DNA of 64,000 nucleotides from Saprospiraceae bacterium (GTDB taxonomy: Bacteria; Bacteroidota; Bacteroidia; Chitinophagales; Saprospiraceae): the NCBI GenBank assembly GCA_016710625.1, contig JADJVK010000005.1, forward strand, positions 1 to 64,000, written 5' to 3'. The notes under the pieces were generated by a model that saw nothing but the letters and a program-made list of their open reading frames with translations, was not told the DNA's origin and ran no database searches. Below, one piece after another: positions 44,234 through 55,200 of this stretch. The number at the start of each line of letters is the position of its first letter. Position 1 is the first letter of the stretch. Made by a program: the position numbers and the translations under genes.

Positions 44234-44854
44234 TTACTTTTTTTTGAAATCTGTCATTACAATTTGCTGCTTACATAAGAAGTAATCTTCTTCTACATTG
44301 CTGGCAATAAGCACCAACCTATCATTTGTAAATTGACTAACCAATTGTTGATACCAGCTTACACCCTGTTTATCCAGATTCGTGGTTGGCTCATCCAACA
44401 ATAAAACTGGAGTTTCAGAACAACAAGCTAAAACTAATTTTAATCTTTGTTTCATTCCCGATGAATAGAATTTTATTTGTTTATCTTGGGTGTTGGAAAG
44501 TTTCAAAATATCTTTGATTCCTTCTATTGTCAAATTCGGGAAAAAAGGTTTGAAATTTTGATGAAATTGAAGCTGCTCATCCAAAGTGAAGTCCTCAACT
44601 AATTCAATATAGGGTGCGGCATAACTGATAAGTTTGTAAATATTGTCTTCAGAGATTTTTTGATTGTCATTAATAAAAGATATTTTTCCAGTACTTGGCG
44701 TAAGATGGCCACTAATCACTTTCATAAGTGTCGATTTTCCAGAGCCATTATGCCCCAAAATCGCAAATGCTCCATTATCCAAAGTACAAGTTACATTCCT
44801 AAAAATCCAATCATACAAAAATCGCTTCCCAATATTTTCTAGTGTAATTGTCAT
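44234..44854 (-). CDS. ABC transporter ATP-binding protein
   Basis: The 206-residue ATPase has Walker A GHNGSGKS at 34-41, the signature region YSSGMKQRLKL, and Walker B VLLLDEPTTNLD. It is short for an ABC ATPase and resembles single-domain CcmA-like exporters. No permease gene is adjacent, so its membrane partner is unknown. It lies 5 bp downstream of lpxA on the same strand, a layout seen in other Bacteroidota. Confidence 0.9.
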   Translation of the reverse strand: MTITLENIGKRFLYDWIFRNVTCTLDNGAFAILGHNGSGKSTLMKVISGHLTPSTGKISFINDNQKISEDNIYKLISYAAPYIELVEDFTLDEQLQFHQNFKPFFPNLTIEGIKDILKLSNTQDKQIKFYSSGMKQRLKLVLACCSETPVLLLDEPTTNLDKQGVSWYQQLVSQFTNDRLVLIASNVEEDYFLCKQQIVMTDFKKK

Positions 44855-44859
44855 TTAAA

Positions 44860-45639
44860 CTATTTTAAACCTCTCATAATTCCTCTTTTGGAATTGCCTA
44901 AAAACCTCAAAATTGTTTCTTTTTCATTACAATCAGGTATATTGGCTTCGATAGAAGCGATGGCTTGGGTTGTATTATTGCCTCTGACAAATAATATTCT
45001 GTAAATATCTTGAATATTGTTAATTTGTTCAGCAGTGAAATGTCTTCTTCTCAAGCCTAGTCCATTTATTCCTACATAGGACAATGGCTCTCTTGCAGCT
45101 TTCACAAAGGGAGGTACGTCTTTCCTAACCAAAGATCCGCCACCAACCATACTATGTTCACCAATCTGAACAAACTGATGCACAGCGGTTAATCCGCCTA
45201 AAACGGCATTTCTACCAATTTCAATATGGCCAGCTAAATTGACATTATTTGCTAAAATGGAAAAATCGCCTACGATGCAATCATGAGCAACATGAACGTA
45301 AGCCATTAAAAGACAGTTATTTCCAATTTTTGTAACATGATTCGCTTTTGTACCTCTATTCAATGTACAATATTCTCTAATCACCACATTGTCACCAACT
45401 TCTACTACTGAATCTTCGCCACCAAACTTTAAATCTTGTGGAACAGCTCCAATTACAGCACCTGGAAAAATCTTACAATTATTTCCGATTTTTGTACCAC
45501 TCATGATAGCTGCATGAGGGCCTATCCAACAATTATCCCCAATTTCAACATTTTTTTCAATGTAAGCAAAAGGCTCTATTACAACGTTTTTGCCTATTTT
45601 TGCTTCTGGATGTACTACTGCTAAGTTGTTATTATTCAT
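44860..45639 (-). CDS. lpxA: UDP-N-acetylglucosamine acyltransferase
   Basis: The 259-residue left-handed beta-helix enzyme catalyses the first step of lipid A synthesis: it transfers a 3-hydroxyacyl group from ACP to the 3-OH of UDP-GlcNAc. The N-terminal VHPEAKIGKNVVIEPFAYIEKNV, the catalytic-histidine region LLMAYVHVAHDCIVGD, and the C-terminal GLRRRHFTAEQINNIQDIYRILF are all in place. It is part of the operon lpxD, lpxC-fabZ, lpxA, ABC ATPase. Confidence 0.96.
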   Translation of the reverse strand: MNNNNLAVVHPEAKIGKNVVIEPFAYIEKNVEIGDNCWIGPHAAIMSGTKIGNNCKIFPGAVIGAVPQDLKFGGEDSVVEVGDNVVIREYCTLNRGTKANHVTKIGNNCLLMAYVHVAHDCIVGDFSILANNVNLAGHIEIGRNAVLGGLTAVHQFVQIGEHSMVGGGSLVRKDVPPFVKAAREPLSYVGINGLGLRRRHFTAEQINNIQDIYRILFVRGNNTTQAIASIEANIPDCNEKETILRFLGNSKRGIMRGLK

Positions 45640-45668
45640 TCCTAAAAATTGGGAATTATCAAAATTAT

Positions 45669-47057
45669 TTAATTGTTTCGTTTGACTATTTGAGCAGTCA
45701 ATTCAGCCTCGGAAACTACTTTATTACCAACATAAATGGTTCCTTGCATTTGTACAATTCCTCTTCTAATTGGCATTAATAATTGCATTTTAATAATCAA
45801 AGTATCACCTGGAAGTACTTTATGCTTAAACTTACAATTATCAATTTTTAAAAAATAAGTATCCCAACCTTTAGAATCCTCTTGCAAACTTAGGGCAAAT
45901 AACCCACCAGTTTGAGCCATTGCTTCTATTTGGAGAACTCCAGGGAAAACAGGATTGTTGGGGAAATGGCCTTGGAAAAATCCTTCGTTCATTGTGACAT
46001 TCTTAAGGCCATATATACAATCATGAGTTATATCCAAAACTTTATCTACGAGTAAAAATGGATAACGGTGGGGTAAGAGCTCCATTATCTCATTTATATT
46101 CATTTTAGGCGTTGCATTCAAATCGTATTTAGGAACACCAAAATTCTTTTTTTGTTCAATTGCTAATTTTTTTAGTATTTTAGCAAACTCAATATTGATT
46201 GAATGGCCAGGCTTGGTAGCCACAATTTTTCCTTTTATTGGTTTACCTATCAATGATAAATCACCAATAACATCCAATAATTTGTGTCTAGCTGGTTCGT
46301 TTTTATATTTCAAATCGGTTGTGTTTAACACTCCTCCTTTTCTACTTTTACGTTTGGTTTATTTAGTTTTTTGGATAACTCTGCTAATTGTGCCTCGTCC
46401 ATTTTTCTATCTACTATCACAATTGCATTATCTAAATCTCCTCCTTTTATCAACCCTTGGTTAATTAGCTTTTCCAATTCATGCAAAAACAAAAGTTCTA
46501 CAGGCTGCTATTTCCACCACATAATCATTCATGTGATTTAAAGTAGCATACTGCTGACCCAAAACTGGAGAGTTAAAATCAATCATGGAGGTGATATTAA
46601 ACTCATCATCTGGCAAAGCAACTAATTCAGAACCTGTCAATTCATCTTTATAGGATATAGGTTCTAAAATCTCAAAATACTCTCTTTCAGCATCTTGTTC
46701 TAATATACCAGCTTTTTGTATCGCCTTAACAAATTCTATTGCAGAGCCATCTAAAATAGGAATCTCAGGACCATCCAACTCAATCGTTAAATTATCAATA
46801 CCTAAGCCCATTAAGGCAGATAAAACATGTTCTACAGTATGTACTTGTGCATTCCCATTTTGAAGGGTCGTACCCCTATTTGTGGTAATAACTTTTGAAA
46901 TATCAGCTGGAATTACAGGTTTATCCTCCAAATCAACTCTTACGAATTTGATTCCAAGATTAATTTCTGCAGGTACAAAGGTAATATTAACAATCTTACC
47001 TAAATGTAAACCAATACCAGATAATGAAATTTCTTTCCCAATTGTACATTGTTTCAT
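45669..47057 (-). CDS. lpxC/fabZ: LpxC-FabZ fusion, two frameshifts
   Basis: This bifunctional enzyme joins LpxC (deacetylation of UDP-3-O-acyl-GlcNAc, the committed lipid A step) to FabZ (3-hydroxyacyl-ACP dehydratase), a fusion characteristic of Bacteroidota. LpxC features are HTVEHVLSALMGLGIDN (zinc histidine) and ARHKLLDVIGDLSLIG with KPGHS. FabZ features are LLPHRYPFLLVDKV and HFPNNPVFPGVLQIEAMAQ. As written it is cut twice. After CRTFVF at the A5 run 46485-46489 one more base restores LHELEKLINQGLIKGGD, and near 46344 one more base restores GVLNTTDLKYKNE. The gene is essential in relatives, so both breaks are most likely consensus errors. Corrected length is about 460 residues. Confidence 0.95.
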
Positions 47058-47068
47058 TTGATCTAACT

Positions 47069-48100
47069 TTAGTCTTTTTCCTTTAACGCTTCTTCTAATT
47101 GTTTGATTTTCTGCTGAATATCTGGAAGTTTTTTAAACAAAACGTATGATTTCAGAAAATCTCCATAAGGCAATGCTGGTGATCCGTATAAAGCAGTTCC
47201 TTCCACTTTTACGGAAGAAGAAACACCACTTTGAGCTTGAATTTTTGTATTATTAGCAATCTGAATATGGCCAACAATACCAACTTGCCCACCAATCATA
47301 CAGTTTTCACCAATTTTTGTACTTCCTGCAATACCAGTTTGAGCGGCGATTACAGTATTTTTCCCGATTTCCACATTATGGGCAATCATTATTAAATTAT
47401 CCAATTTAACGCCACTTCTGATTATTGTAGAACCCATTGTGGCTCTATCAATTGTAGTATTTGCTCCGATTTCAACATTATCTTCAATTAGTACATTGCC
47501 CAATTGCTTTACTTTTTTGAAAGTACCATTTTCGTTTGGTGCAAAACCAAAACCATCTGCCCCAATAATTACATTAGAATGAATGATACAATCATCACCT
47601 ATTTCACAGTCTTTATAGATTCTTACCCCAGGGTGAATGATGCAATTTTTACCAATTTTTACATTTGCTTGAATGGTAACATTGGAATGGATAAAGGTAT
47701 TTTTCCCAATTTTGACATGCTCTTCAACCACAGTAAAATGTTCGATATTACAATTTTCACCTATTTCAGCAGTTTCATGTATGAAAGCATTTTTTGAAAT
47801 AACACCCTCTTTCTCATTTTCTTTTCCAAAAGTGTCCAATAAAACAGCTACTGAAGCATACACATCAGAAACACGAATCAACGTAGAAGATATTGGATTG
47901 GCTGGAACAAAATCATGGCTAACTAACAAAATACTAGATTTTGTAGTATAGGCATATTGTTCATACTTTTCGTTGCCCAAAAAACTAATTGTACCCTCAG
48001 TACCCTCTTCGATTCGAGCAGGCTTAGTAACTACAACTTCAGGGTTTCCTTCGACCCTTCCGTTCAATAAAGATGCTATTTGGCTGGCTGTTGCTTGCAT
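47069..48100 (-). CDS. lpxD: UDP-3-O-acylglucosamine N-acyltransferase
   Basis: The 343-residue third lipid A enzyme has an N-terminal uridine-binding domain (TASQIASLLNGRVEGNPEVVV), a left-handed beta-helix with repeated I-G-x-N-x units, the DGFGFAPNENGTFKKVKQLGNV segment, the catalytic IMIAHNVEIGKNTVIAAQTGIAGS region, and a C-terminal helix (FKKLPDIQQKIKQLEE). The lpxC-fabZ start lies 11 bp downstream. It is the first gene of the operon. Confidence 0.96.
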   Translation of the reverse strand: MQATASQIASLLNGRVEGNPEVVVTKPARIEEGTEGTISFLGNEKYEQYAYTTKSSILLVSHDFVPANPISSTLIRVSDVYASVAVLLDTFGKENEKEGVISKNAFIHETAEIGENCNIEHFTVVEEHVKIGKNTFIHSNVTIQANVKIGKNCIIHPGVRIYKDCEIGDDCIIHSNVIIGADGFGFAPNENGTFKKVKQLGNVLIEDNVEIGANTTIDRATMGSTIIRSGVKLDNLIMIAHNVEIGKNTVIAAQTGIAGSTKIGENCMIGGQVGIVGHIQIANNTKIQAQSGVSSSVKVEGTALYGSPALPYGDFLKSYVLFKKLPDIQQKIKQLEEALKEKD

Positions 48101-48196
48101 TCGGCAAAGGTAAATAAATATTGGATATTTTGATAATTCAACTATTGAATACTATTTCATTCTAGCGAATTTTTTCTAATTTTTTTCTATAAATTT

Positions 48197-49975
48197 TTAA
48201 ATATCTATCTTTTGTTTGGCAATATTCAGTCGAATACCGCCACTAAAAAAGGTAGTATTCAAATTATTTGCAGGATTATCACTTTTCTCTATTCGATATT
48301 TTGTATTGAAATCAATATAAAATTGGTGGTACAATCTATAGCTAACATCAAAATTGAGTAAGAAAATTTTGGATTTCACCCCTTGCCCAATTTCATTCCC
48401 CAGCTCAAGACTTCTTGAATTATAATCTTTTATAATATTTCCGCCCCAATTACTAGAACCATCATCAAAACCTTTTACAATATTGAAACATCTTAATTCG
48501 AAATTCCAGTTTTTTGAGGGTCTATATTGAATAATCCCAATCATTTCCTTGAAATTTGCACCAAGTGGATGTGCTAAAGGTTGGTTGTAATGTACATAAT
48601 TGCTGGAGCTATCGAAGTGCATATAAGTAAATGGGCGGACAAAATTATACTCCAATTGCATATCTAACTGATTGATTCCAAAAGCATTGACGTATTTCAC
48701 ACCAATTTGAGCACCATATTTATTGGTCCAACTACCATTTTGACTTTTTATATTCTTGAAAATAAATTCGTCTAAAAGAAACTGTCCATAAAAAGAAAAC
48801 TTTGAATTCAAGTCATATCTAGAATTAAATCCAATCATTGCATTATCTGGGCTACCGACAAATAGCTCTACAGTTCTATAAAAAATTAATGGATTCAAAT
48901 ACTGAAATTCAAATTGTTTGCTTCTATTGAAAATAACACTTTCAAACAATCCAATATTAAGCTTTTTATTAATATTATAACTCAGCATATGAAATGCTCC
49001 ATATTTTTTACCCAACAATTGATCGCCAGGAAAAATAGAATGTGAGGATAAATCTGTCAATTCTGCAAAAATATTTTGATAATGGAACTTCCATACTTTG
49101 GTATTGAGCTTCAAATAAAAATAATTGTGTGAAAAATCGGATAGCAACAAGGATCTGTAACCATCTCCTAAAAAATTCCTGCCATGTCCTAGCTGAATTC
49201 CAACATGTTTTGACACATTAAATCCGATATAACCTTGGGCGTTCATGTAGTCAAATCCACTTACCTTTCCAAAAACACTACTTTGATAATATCTCAAATT
49301 CCCATTTCCAGGTACTGCATTGATAAATTGTGCATATTTCGAAATAAAATTTGGAAAACGCTGTTGGCTTTCTACCAAATTAGAATAAAAATAAACTTTA
49401 TTATCCACATCCCCATATAATTCAATGCCTCTTTGGTTCGCAAACATTAATCCATCTTCCTCTTTAGATTTCCCAATTTGTAAATTCAATAATGGGTTGA
49501 TTGCTAATCTAAAATATTTTTCTTTCACTTCCAGCAGGTTTGCAGGGGTTTTATAAAAAACTCCGAAAAGCGGCTTTTCATTTGTGGTGTATGTCGGTTT
49601 TACAAATTCGTTGGTAGTTTCTAATTTATAAAAAGTATGGGTACTATCAATAAATATTTTTTTCTCCGTCTGCTTTTGTCCGATATTTTGATCTGCTGTT
49701 AGCCAAAGCTGATTATTGTCAATGAGATATTGAAGGTCTTGTTTGTCTCTTTCTGTAAACTCATTATCAGAATTTAGTAGTGCAATCGCACCATTACAGA
49801 CATCTATACGATTATATGGTTTGAGAGTAGTATGTATTTCTGAAAAACTTTCATATTTGATTTTTAGTCGTTCTACTATTTGATAATCAGGGGATCCCAT
49901 AGGCAGAATGCTTCCTTGGGCAAATACTGAATTACAAAAAAATAGAAAACTTATAAATGTATATAATCCCTTCAT
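48197..49975 (-). CDS. Wzi/RemB-like outer-membrane protein
   Basis: The product has 592 residues from the ATG at 49975, whose first residues form the signal peptide (KGLYTFISFLFFCNSVFAQ). The mature part looks like an outer-membrane barrel of the capsule assembly Wzi family, which in Bacteroidota includes gliding protein RemB. The key stretch is VGIQLGHGRNFLGDGYRSLLLSDFSHNYFYLKLN. LYGQFLLDEF-like and FRPFTYMH-like barrel strands follow and the C-terminus is GGIRLNIAKQKIDI. Wzi anchors capsule to the cell surface; RemB is a surface component of the gliding machinery in Flavobacterium. Which role applies is undecided. Confidence 0.82.
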   Translation of the reverse strand: MKGLYTFISFLFFCNSVFAQGSILPMGSPDYQIVERLKIKYESFSEIHTTLKPYNRIDVCNGAIALLNSDNEFTERDKQDLQYLIDNNQLWLTADQNIGQKQTEKKIFIDSTHTFYKLETTNEFVKPTYTTNEKPLFGVFYKTPANLLEVKEKYFRLAINPLLNLQIGKSKEEDGLMFANQRGIELYGDVDNKVYFYSNLVESQQRFPNFISKYAQFINAVPGNGNLRYYQSSVFGKVSGFDYMNAQGYIGFNVSKHVGIQLGHGRNFLGDGYRSLLLSDFSHNYFYLKLNTKVWKFHYQNIFAELTDLSSHSIFPGDQLLGKKYGAFHMLSYNINKKLNIGLFESVIFNRSKQFEFQYLNPLIFYRTVELFVGSPDNAMIGFNSRYDLNSKFSFYGQFLLDEFIFKNIKSQNGSWTNKYGAQIGVKYVNAFGINQLDMQLEYNFVRPFTYMHFDSSSNYVHYNQPLAHPLGANFKEMIGIIQYRPSKNWNFELRCFNIVKGFDDGSSNWGGNIIKDYNSRSLELGNEIGQGVKSKIFLLNFDVSYRLYHQFYIDFNTKYRIEKSDNPANNLNTTFFSGGIRLNIAKQKIDI

Positions 49976-50103
49976 CTGTAAATTATTTAGATTAGATATT
50001 AGACGCAAGACCTAATACAATAGGTAATATAAATATCAAAATTATATCAATGAGTAAATTTACAATTTGAAATGAATTGTAACATATTTACAATCCTTAA
50101 TTT

Positions 50104-52200
50104 CTAGTAAGATCCAAAATATCTTCTCAAAAACCACTCTAATCCCAACAATACGATCAAGGAACCAAAGAGCCATTTCAAATTAATTACAGAACGAGTT
50201 TTATTGGTGGTGTAAATGGTTGGTTTCACCACCCCTTTTTCTTCAATATTTTTAACAATCTTATCCAATTCATTAGCATGAACAGTGATACCATCATATT
50301 TTTGACTTAGTGCCCTCAAAACAGAATGATCCGCAGTAGTTTCAAATAACTCTTGTTGAACGGGTTGGACACTAAACTGCCCAGCATGTGTTAATGTAGT
50401 ACCATTTTGTTTCACACTACCTTTATATGAATATTCTCCTACTGGAAACTGTCCAATATTTAAGACATAAGATTTGCCTTGTTTATTGAAAGTGAAAACA
50501 AAATCCTTTTTATCTTGATTGGTCACCGTCAGAGCAACATCAGCATCATTTATCAATTCATAGTTGTCATTATACAACTCAGCTGTAAAGTCAATAGTCT
50601 CATTTTCTTTGAAAATATTTTTTACAACATTTGTTCTAAACTTTCTTTTATCTTCTTTAACCGTTAAATATTGGACCGTTTTATTCACTAATTCATCAAT
50701 TTGGTCATGAGATTTATGTTGTAAATAATCAAACATTCTCCATTTCCATATTCCCTCTGCCGACAACACAGCCTGTCTTAAACCACTATATTCCCCAATA
50801 GTCCAAAGTGGAAATTTTGTATCCACCTTCCCAATTTTTTGATAAAAAAGTACTTGCCCATTTGCTCCTGACTTATAATCGCCAAAAGGAGAAACTAGAG
50901 GTGGGTAGTTAGGTATTTCTTGTAAAAGTCTTTCGTTTAAGGTGAAATGGTTGAAATTTCCAGAAAATTTTCCTGTTACATCATTACTTGATTGCCCATT
51001 TGAAATAATCGTTGTCAAACTTTGATAGGAAGCTAATTTAGTAATTTCCGATTGACCACCTAAAATAAACCAATGTGGAATTTTCTTATCCATTATTTGC
51101 CTCAAAAGCACAGTTGCATCACCTGTTTTAGCAGGAATTTGGTGTAAAACCACTAAATCATAATCACTAATTTTGATATTTGGGTCATTCACCTGTGTGG
51201 CAGTTACTTGAAAGTTTTTGTTGCCACTCAATGCTTGATTCAATGCAGAAATATCAGGATGAGGAGAATTGTACAATAATGCAATTTTTTGTCTTGCATC
51301 CAGCACATCTATAAATATTTCCTTAGAATTATTTAATGTCGTAGCCTCACCATTTACCCCTGATAATGAAATCAGATAACGTTGAACACCAACGGCATCC
51401 GCATTTAGAATTATTTCTTTTGTAGTAAAAAAGTCATTTCCACTGATTGAAATTGGGAAAGTATTGATTGCTTTTCTTTCTTTACCATTTACTTTTGATA
51501 CTGTTAAATTCGTGTTTTGACCACCACAGTTTTTTGCTGCGACATCAACCTGTATGCTAAATTTATCTCCCAAATAAGCAATATTGTTACTTAAAACTTT
51601 TTTAAGCACTAAATCTTTCTTCGGTATTGTATCCCCTAATGCAATAGTATAAATTGGTGCCGTATTTTTTTCAGCGGCATACATGGGGTGTGTACCTTCA
51701 TTATAGATTCCATCTGAAGCAACTATGATCGCTCCTAGATTTTGGGTGTTATACAAATCGTATGATTCCTTGATGACTTTAGCAATATTAGTTGATTTCT
51801 CATTGAATTTAAAATCAATACCCTCATTTACTTCACTCCCAAATGACACATTTTTCACATCATATTTTGATGCTAATTTTGCTTGCAATCCCTCTAAATT
51901 CGTTTGGTAATTTTTAATTTGCTCTTCACTCATTCCAGCTCTTATCGATTCTGATAGATCTTGAGCAATCACCACCACAGGTTTCTTGGTTTCTGTTACT
52001 ATTGATTTTAAAAAAGGAGATAAAAGAAGTGCTGCTATTATGAATAAAGACAAGAACCTTAGAGCTACTAATGACTTTCTCAAAATAGGCTTTTGTTCTG
52101 AGAATGTGGTATCTTTATAATACAACACACCAGTAAAAATAACAGCAAATATCAAACAAAACAACAAATACCAGAGTGGGTATTGGAAATTAATATCCAT
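50104..52200 (-). CDS. VWA-domain membrane protein
   Basis: The 698-residue protein has two N-terminal transmembrane helices (YLLFCLIFAVIFTGVLYY and FLSLFIIAALLLSPFL) and one near the C-terminus (WLFGSLIVLLGLEWFLRRYF). Between them lies a von Willebrand factor A domain with the MIDAS triad D81-x-S83-x-S85 (AQDLSESIR) and GAIIVASDGIYNEG, then a long beta-rich periplasmic part including PHWFILGG and beta-sandwich repeats. The layout is like BatA/BatB or the large VWA proteins found in many Bacteroidota. A ligand or partner is not evident. Function unknown. Confidence 0.82.
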   Translation of the reverse strand: MDINFQYPLWYLLFCLIFAVIFTGVLYYKDTTFSEQKPILRKSLVALRFLSLFIIAALLLSPFLKSIVTETKKPVVVIAQDLSESIRAGMSEEQIKNYQTNLEGLQAKLASKYDVKNVSFGSEVNEGIDFKFNEKSTNIAKVIKESYDLYNTQNLGAIIVASDGIYNEGTHPMYAAEKNTAPIYTIALGDTIPKKDLVLKKVLSNNIAYLGDKFSIQVDVAAKNCGGQNTNLTVSKVNGKERKAINTFPISISGNDFFTTKEIILNADAVGVQRYLISLSGVNGEATTLNNSKEIFIDVLDARQKIALLYNSPHPDISALNQALSGNKNFQVTATQVNDPNIKISDYDLVVLHQIPAKTGDATVLLRQIMDKKIPHWFILGGQSEITKLASYQSLTTIISNGQSSNDVTGKFSGNFNHFTLNERLLQEIPNYPPLVSPFGDYKSGANGQVLFYQKIGKVDTKFPLWTIGEYSGLRQAVLSAEGIWKWRMFDYLQHKSHDQIDELVNKTVQYLTVKEDKRKFRTNVVKNIFKENETIDFTAELYNDNYELINDADVALTVTNQDKKDFVFTFNKQGKSYVLNIGQFPVGEYSYKGSVKQNGTTLTHAGQFSVQPVQQELFETTADHSVLRALSQKYDGITVHANELDKIVKNIEEKGVVKPTIYTTNKTRSVINLKWLFGSLIVLLGLEWFLRRYFGSY

Positions 52201-52279
52201 ATAGTAAATTCAAATCGTAAGCATAGATAACGTAATTTTTGGTCTTCTGTTGCATTTCTACCCTTTATTACGATTTTTA

Positions 52280-55200
52280 CTATTGTCGATAAAGCATAAA
52301 ATCTCCTTTAAGAACAATTATTTTACCATTATCTTTCTCTATTTCAGCAAAGTAAATATAAACACCTTCGTTCATCAATTTCCCATCTACTGTTCCATCC
52401 CAACCTTGATCGTCTGCATTAGGAATTGTGTTAGTTGAACTAAACAAACGATTTCCCCACCGATCAAATATTGAAAAAGTCTTTATTTTCGCAATAGATT
52501 TCCCAGCAAAAATAGTAAATCGCTGGTTGAGTAAATTACCACTTTCTGGCGAAAATATATTTGGAATATAAATATCATCAAATCTTTTGACAGAAATCTT
52601 GATTTCATCTTCAGCCATACAGCCAAAAATATTGGTGGCTTTCACAGAATAAAGTTCGTATTCATAGTTGGGCTTTGCATAGGGTCTTAAGCACAAAGTA
52701 TCAACACAGATAGCATTTGAAGACCATTTTAAACTATCGATTGTTTGATTGGAAACTAATTTCAAGAAAATGCTATCTCCAAAATTAATAATCGTATCAT
52801 TCCCTAACGAAATACTAAAAACTTCTGGATCAACTATTTGTGTCGAAAACAATTTCTTACAACCATTTTTATCAGCTATTGTAAGCTCATATTTTCCAGC
52901 TATTAATTCATCATATCGAGGTATTGTTCCAAATACTTGATTGTTCATCTGGTAAGCATAAGGTGGTGTTCCACCATTCATGTTTTCAAAAATTAACGAC
53001 CCAAGCCTCAGTCCAGGACAAGGAGGATTAACCACTTTTAAGTTTGCTGTTAGCTCCTCAGGATTTTTCAACTCTATAGAATCGACCGTAGTACAATTAT
53101 CTTTATCCGTCATTGTTACCGTATAAAATCCTCCTTTAATGTTTTTGTTAATATCCCCAGAAATATTATTACTCCATTGATAAATAAATGGTGGCGTTCC
53201 ATTGATATTTTTCACCGAAAGGATTCCATCTGTTTTATTGAAGCACGAAACTGGTTGCAATATACTAATAGAAGGCTTTGCATTTGAAGGGCAACTACAG
53301 TCACCAAAACCATTAACTATCAATTCTTTACAACCATTAGCATCTGTGATAGTCACTGAATAATTGGTACCTGATGCAATTGCATTGCTCAAAAATGTAT
53401 TATTCGACCAATTTCCAGTAGCACCTTTTGTGACTAAAGTTGCTATCTTATCACTTTTAACAACTACTTGTAGCTGGAAAGTTTGTTTATTAGGAGCACA
53501 AATTATTTTTGAAGAAAACAAGGTAGGGGCATTCAAAAAGCTAATCACCAATTCGGTTGAATCAATTTGTGGTTTGCAAATTATTGAACTATTGATTGGA
53601 ACAATATCCACTAATTTTATCTTAGACAACAAATTTGGTTTCACTTTAAACACCGAACCAGTTGATAAATTATTGAATTTATATACTTGATTATCAAAAG
53701 ATAATGAAATATTAAATTTATTTATATCATTACTTATATTTAATAAAATGGGTAATGAATCCCCTTCACATATCGGATTGAGTGTTGAAATCGTCGCTAA
53801 TGGCAAATCATTGAATCGAATAAAAGCAGATTTTGATTGCTCCACACAATTACTTTTTGGATTAACGATTCCATTTTTTACGGGATAGGCAACCATTGTC
53901 ACTTTATAAAATGTATTTTTATTCATATTCGACAATAACACAAATCTAGGTTGGGTTTGAATAGTGATTAGGTTATTATTTAAATCTTCAATTTTATAAA
54001 AAATAGAGTCATCCTTATATTTGGTTTGACCTACTATTCCCATCATTATCGTGTCCAACAAACATGTCTGGAAAGTATCTACACTAAAAGTTCCGATGGT
54101 CGTTTTTCCTCTCAAATCTGTTTTGTAAATATTATTAAAATCAGTCAAACAATTATTTTTATCCGTAATTTTAATTGAATAACTTTTAGCATTGATTGCA
54201 ACTATTGGGATGGTGAAATTCGATTGATTGATTACATAGTTTTGGTTATCAATCAAAAACTGACTTGGTAAGGATCCAGTATAATTTCCAATAAGCTTTA
54301 TCGTATCATTCGGACAAATGGTATCAATTGTATTCACCAAAGAAAGGGTTGGTTTATCCAAAAATATGATTTGCTGGGGCAATGTTTTTACATGACAAAA
54401 AGATAAATCTACAAAAGGATAATTCGCCAATTTATTACCAGTCACTAATGAAATATAGTAAGGTTTATTGGCAACCAACCCACCAATCGTATTTTGATTC
54501 AGCGTTAATTTACTTGTTACCCTACTAAATCAGTAAGATTTGCATCATTAAAAAATGCAATTATTGTCGTGTCGTTTTTGTCAACTTCATTGTTTTTCAG
54601 AATGTTCATCAATAAGGAGTCGCCAAAACAAATATTTTTACTCGTTGTATCGATTTTTCCAGCTAATTTATTGCAATCACATGTTTTAGCACCAGTTAGC
54701 TTTATGGTATCACACAAAAATTGATCTTTTACAATAATTGAATAGGACAATCCACTTTTTATTAAATTTGAGGTGAAATTATTACCCACTAAATTTCCAT
54801 TCAATCCAGTTACCTGAACAATTGATTTTGCATCGGCATCAACTATAAAATTCACGGAATAATTCTCATTCAGTGAATCACAAGTGATGGTCAGAGAATT
54901 TGTGGAAAGCTTTTTAATAACATCTAAATTCTGTTCAATATTTCCAATTTCTAATGGACATAAATTAAGATCAACAGCACTAATAATATCAATTGTTTTT
55001 AACCCATTAATTGTCAAAGGAATACCTTTTGATAAATCAAAATTTGACAAGGAATTACTTGTACCATTTATAGTATATTCCACATCAACATTTTGTATTT
55101 TATTTGTATTGAATTTTAAATTAATTAAAGTCCCTAAACAATAATTCGTATCAATACCCAATGAAATGGTATCTGGAGTGAGGAAAATCACAGGTCGTCC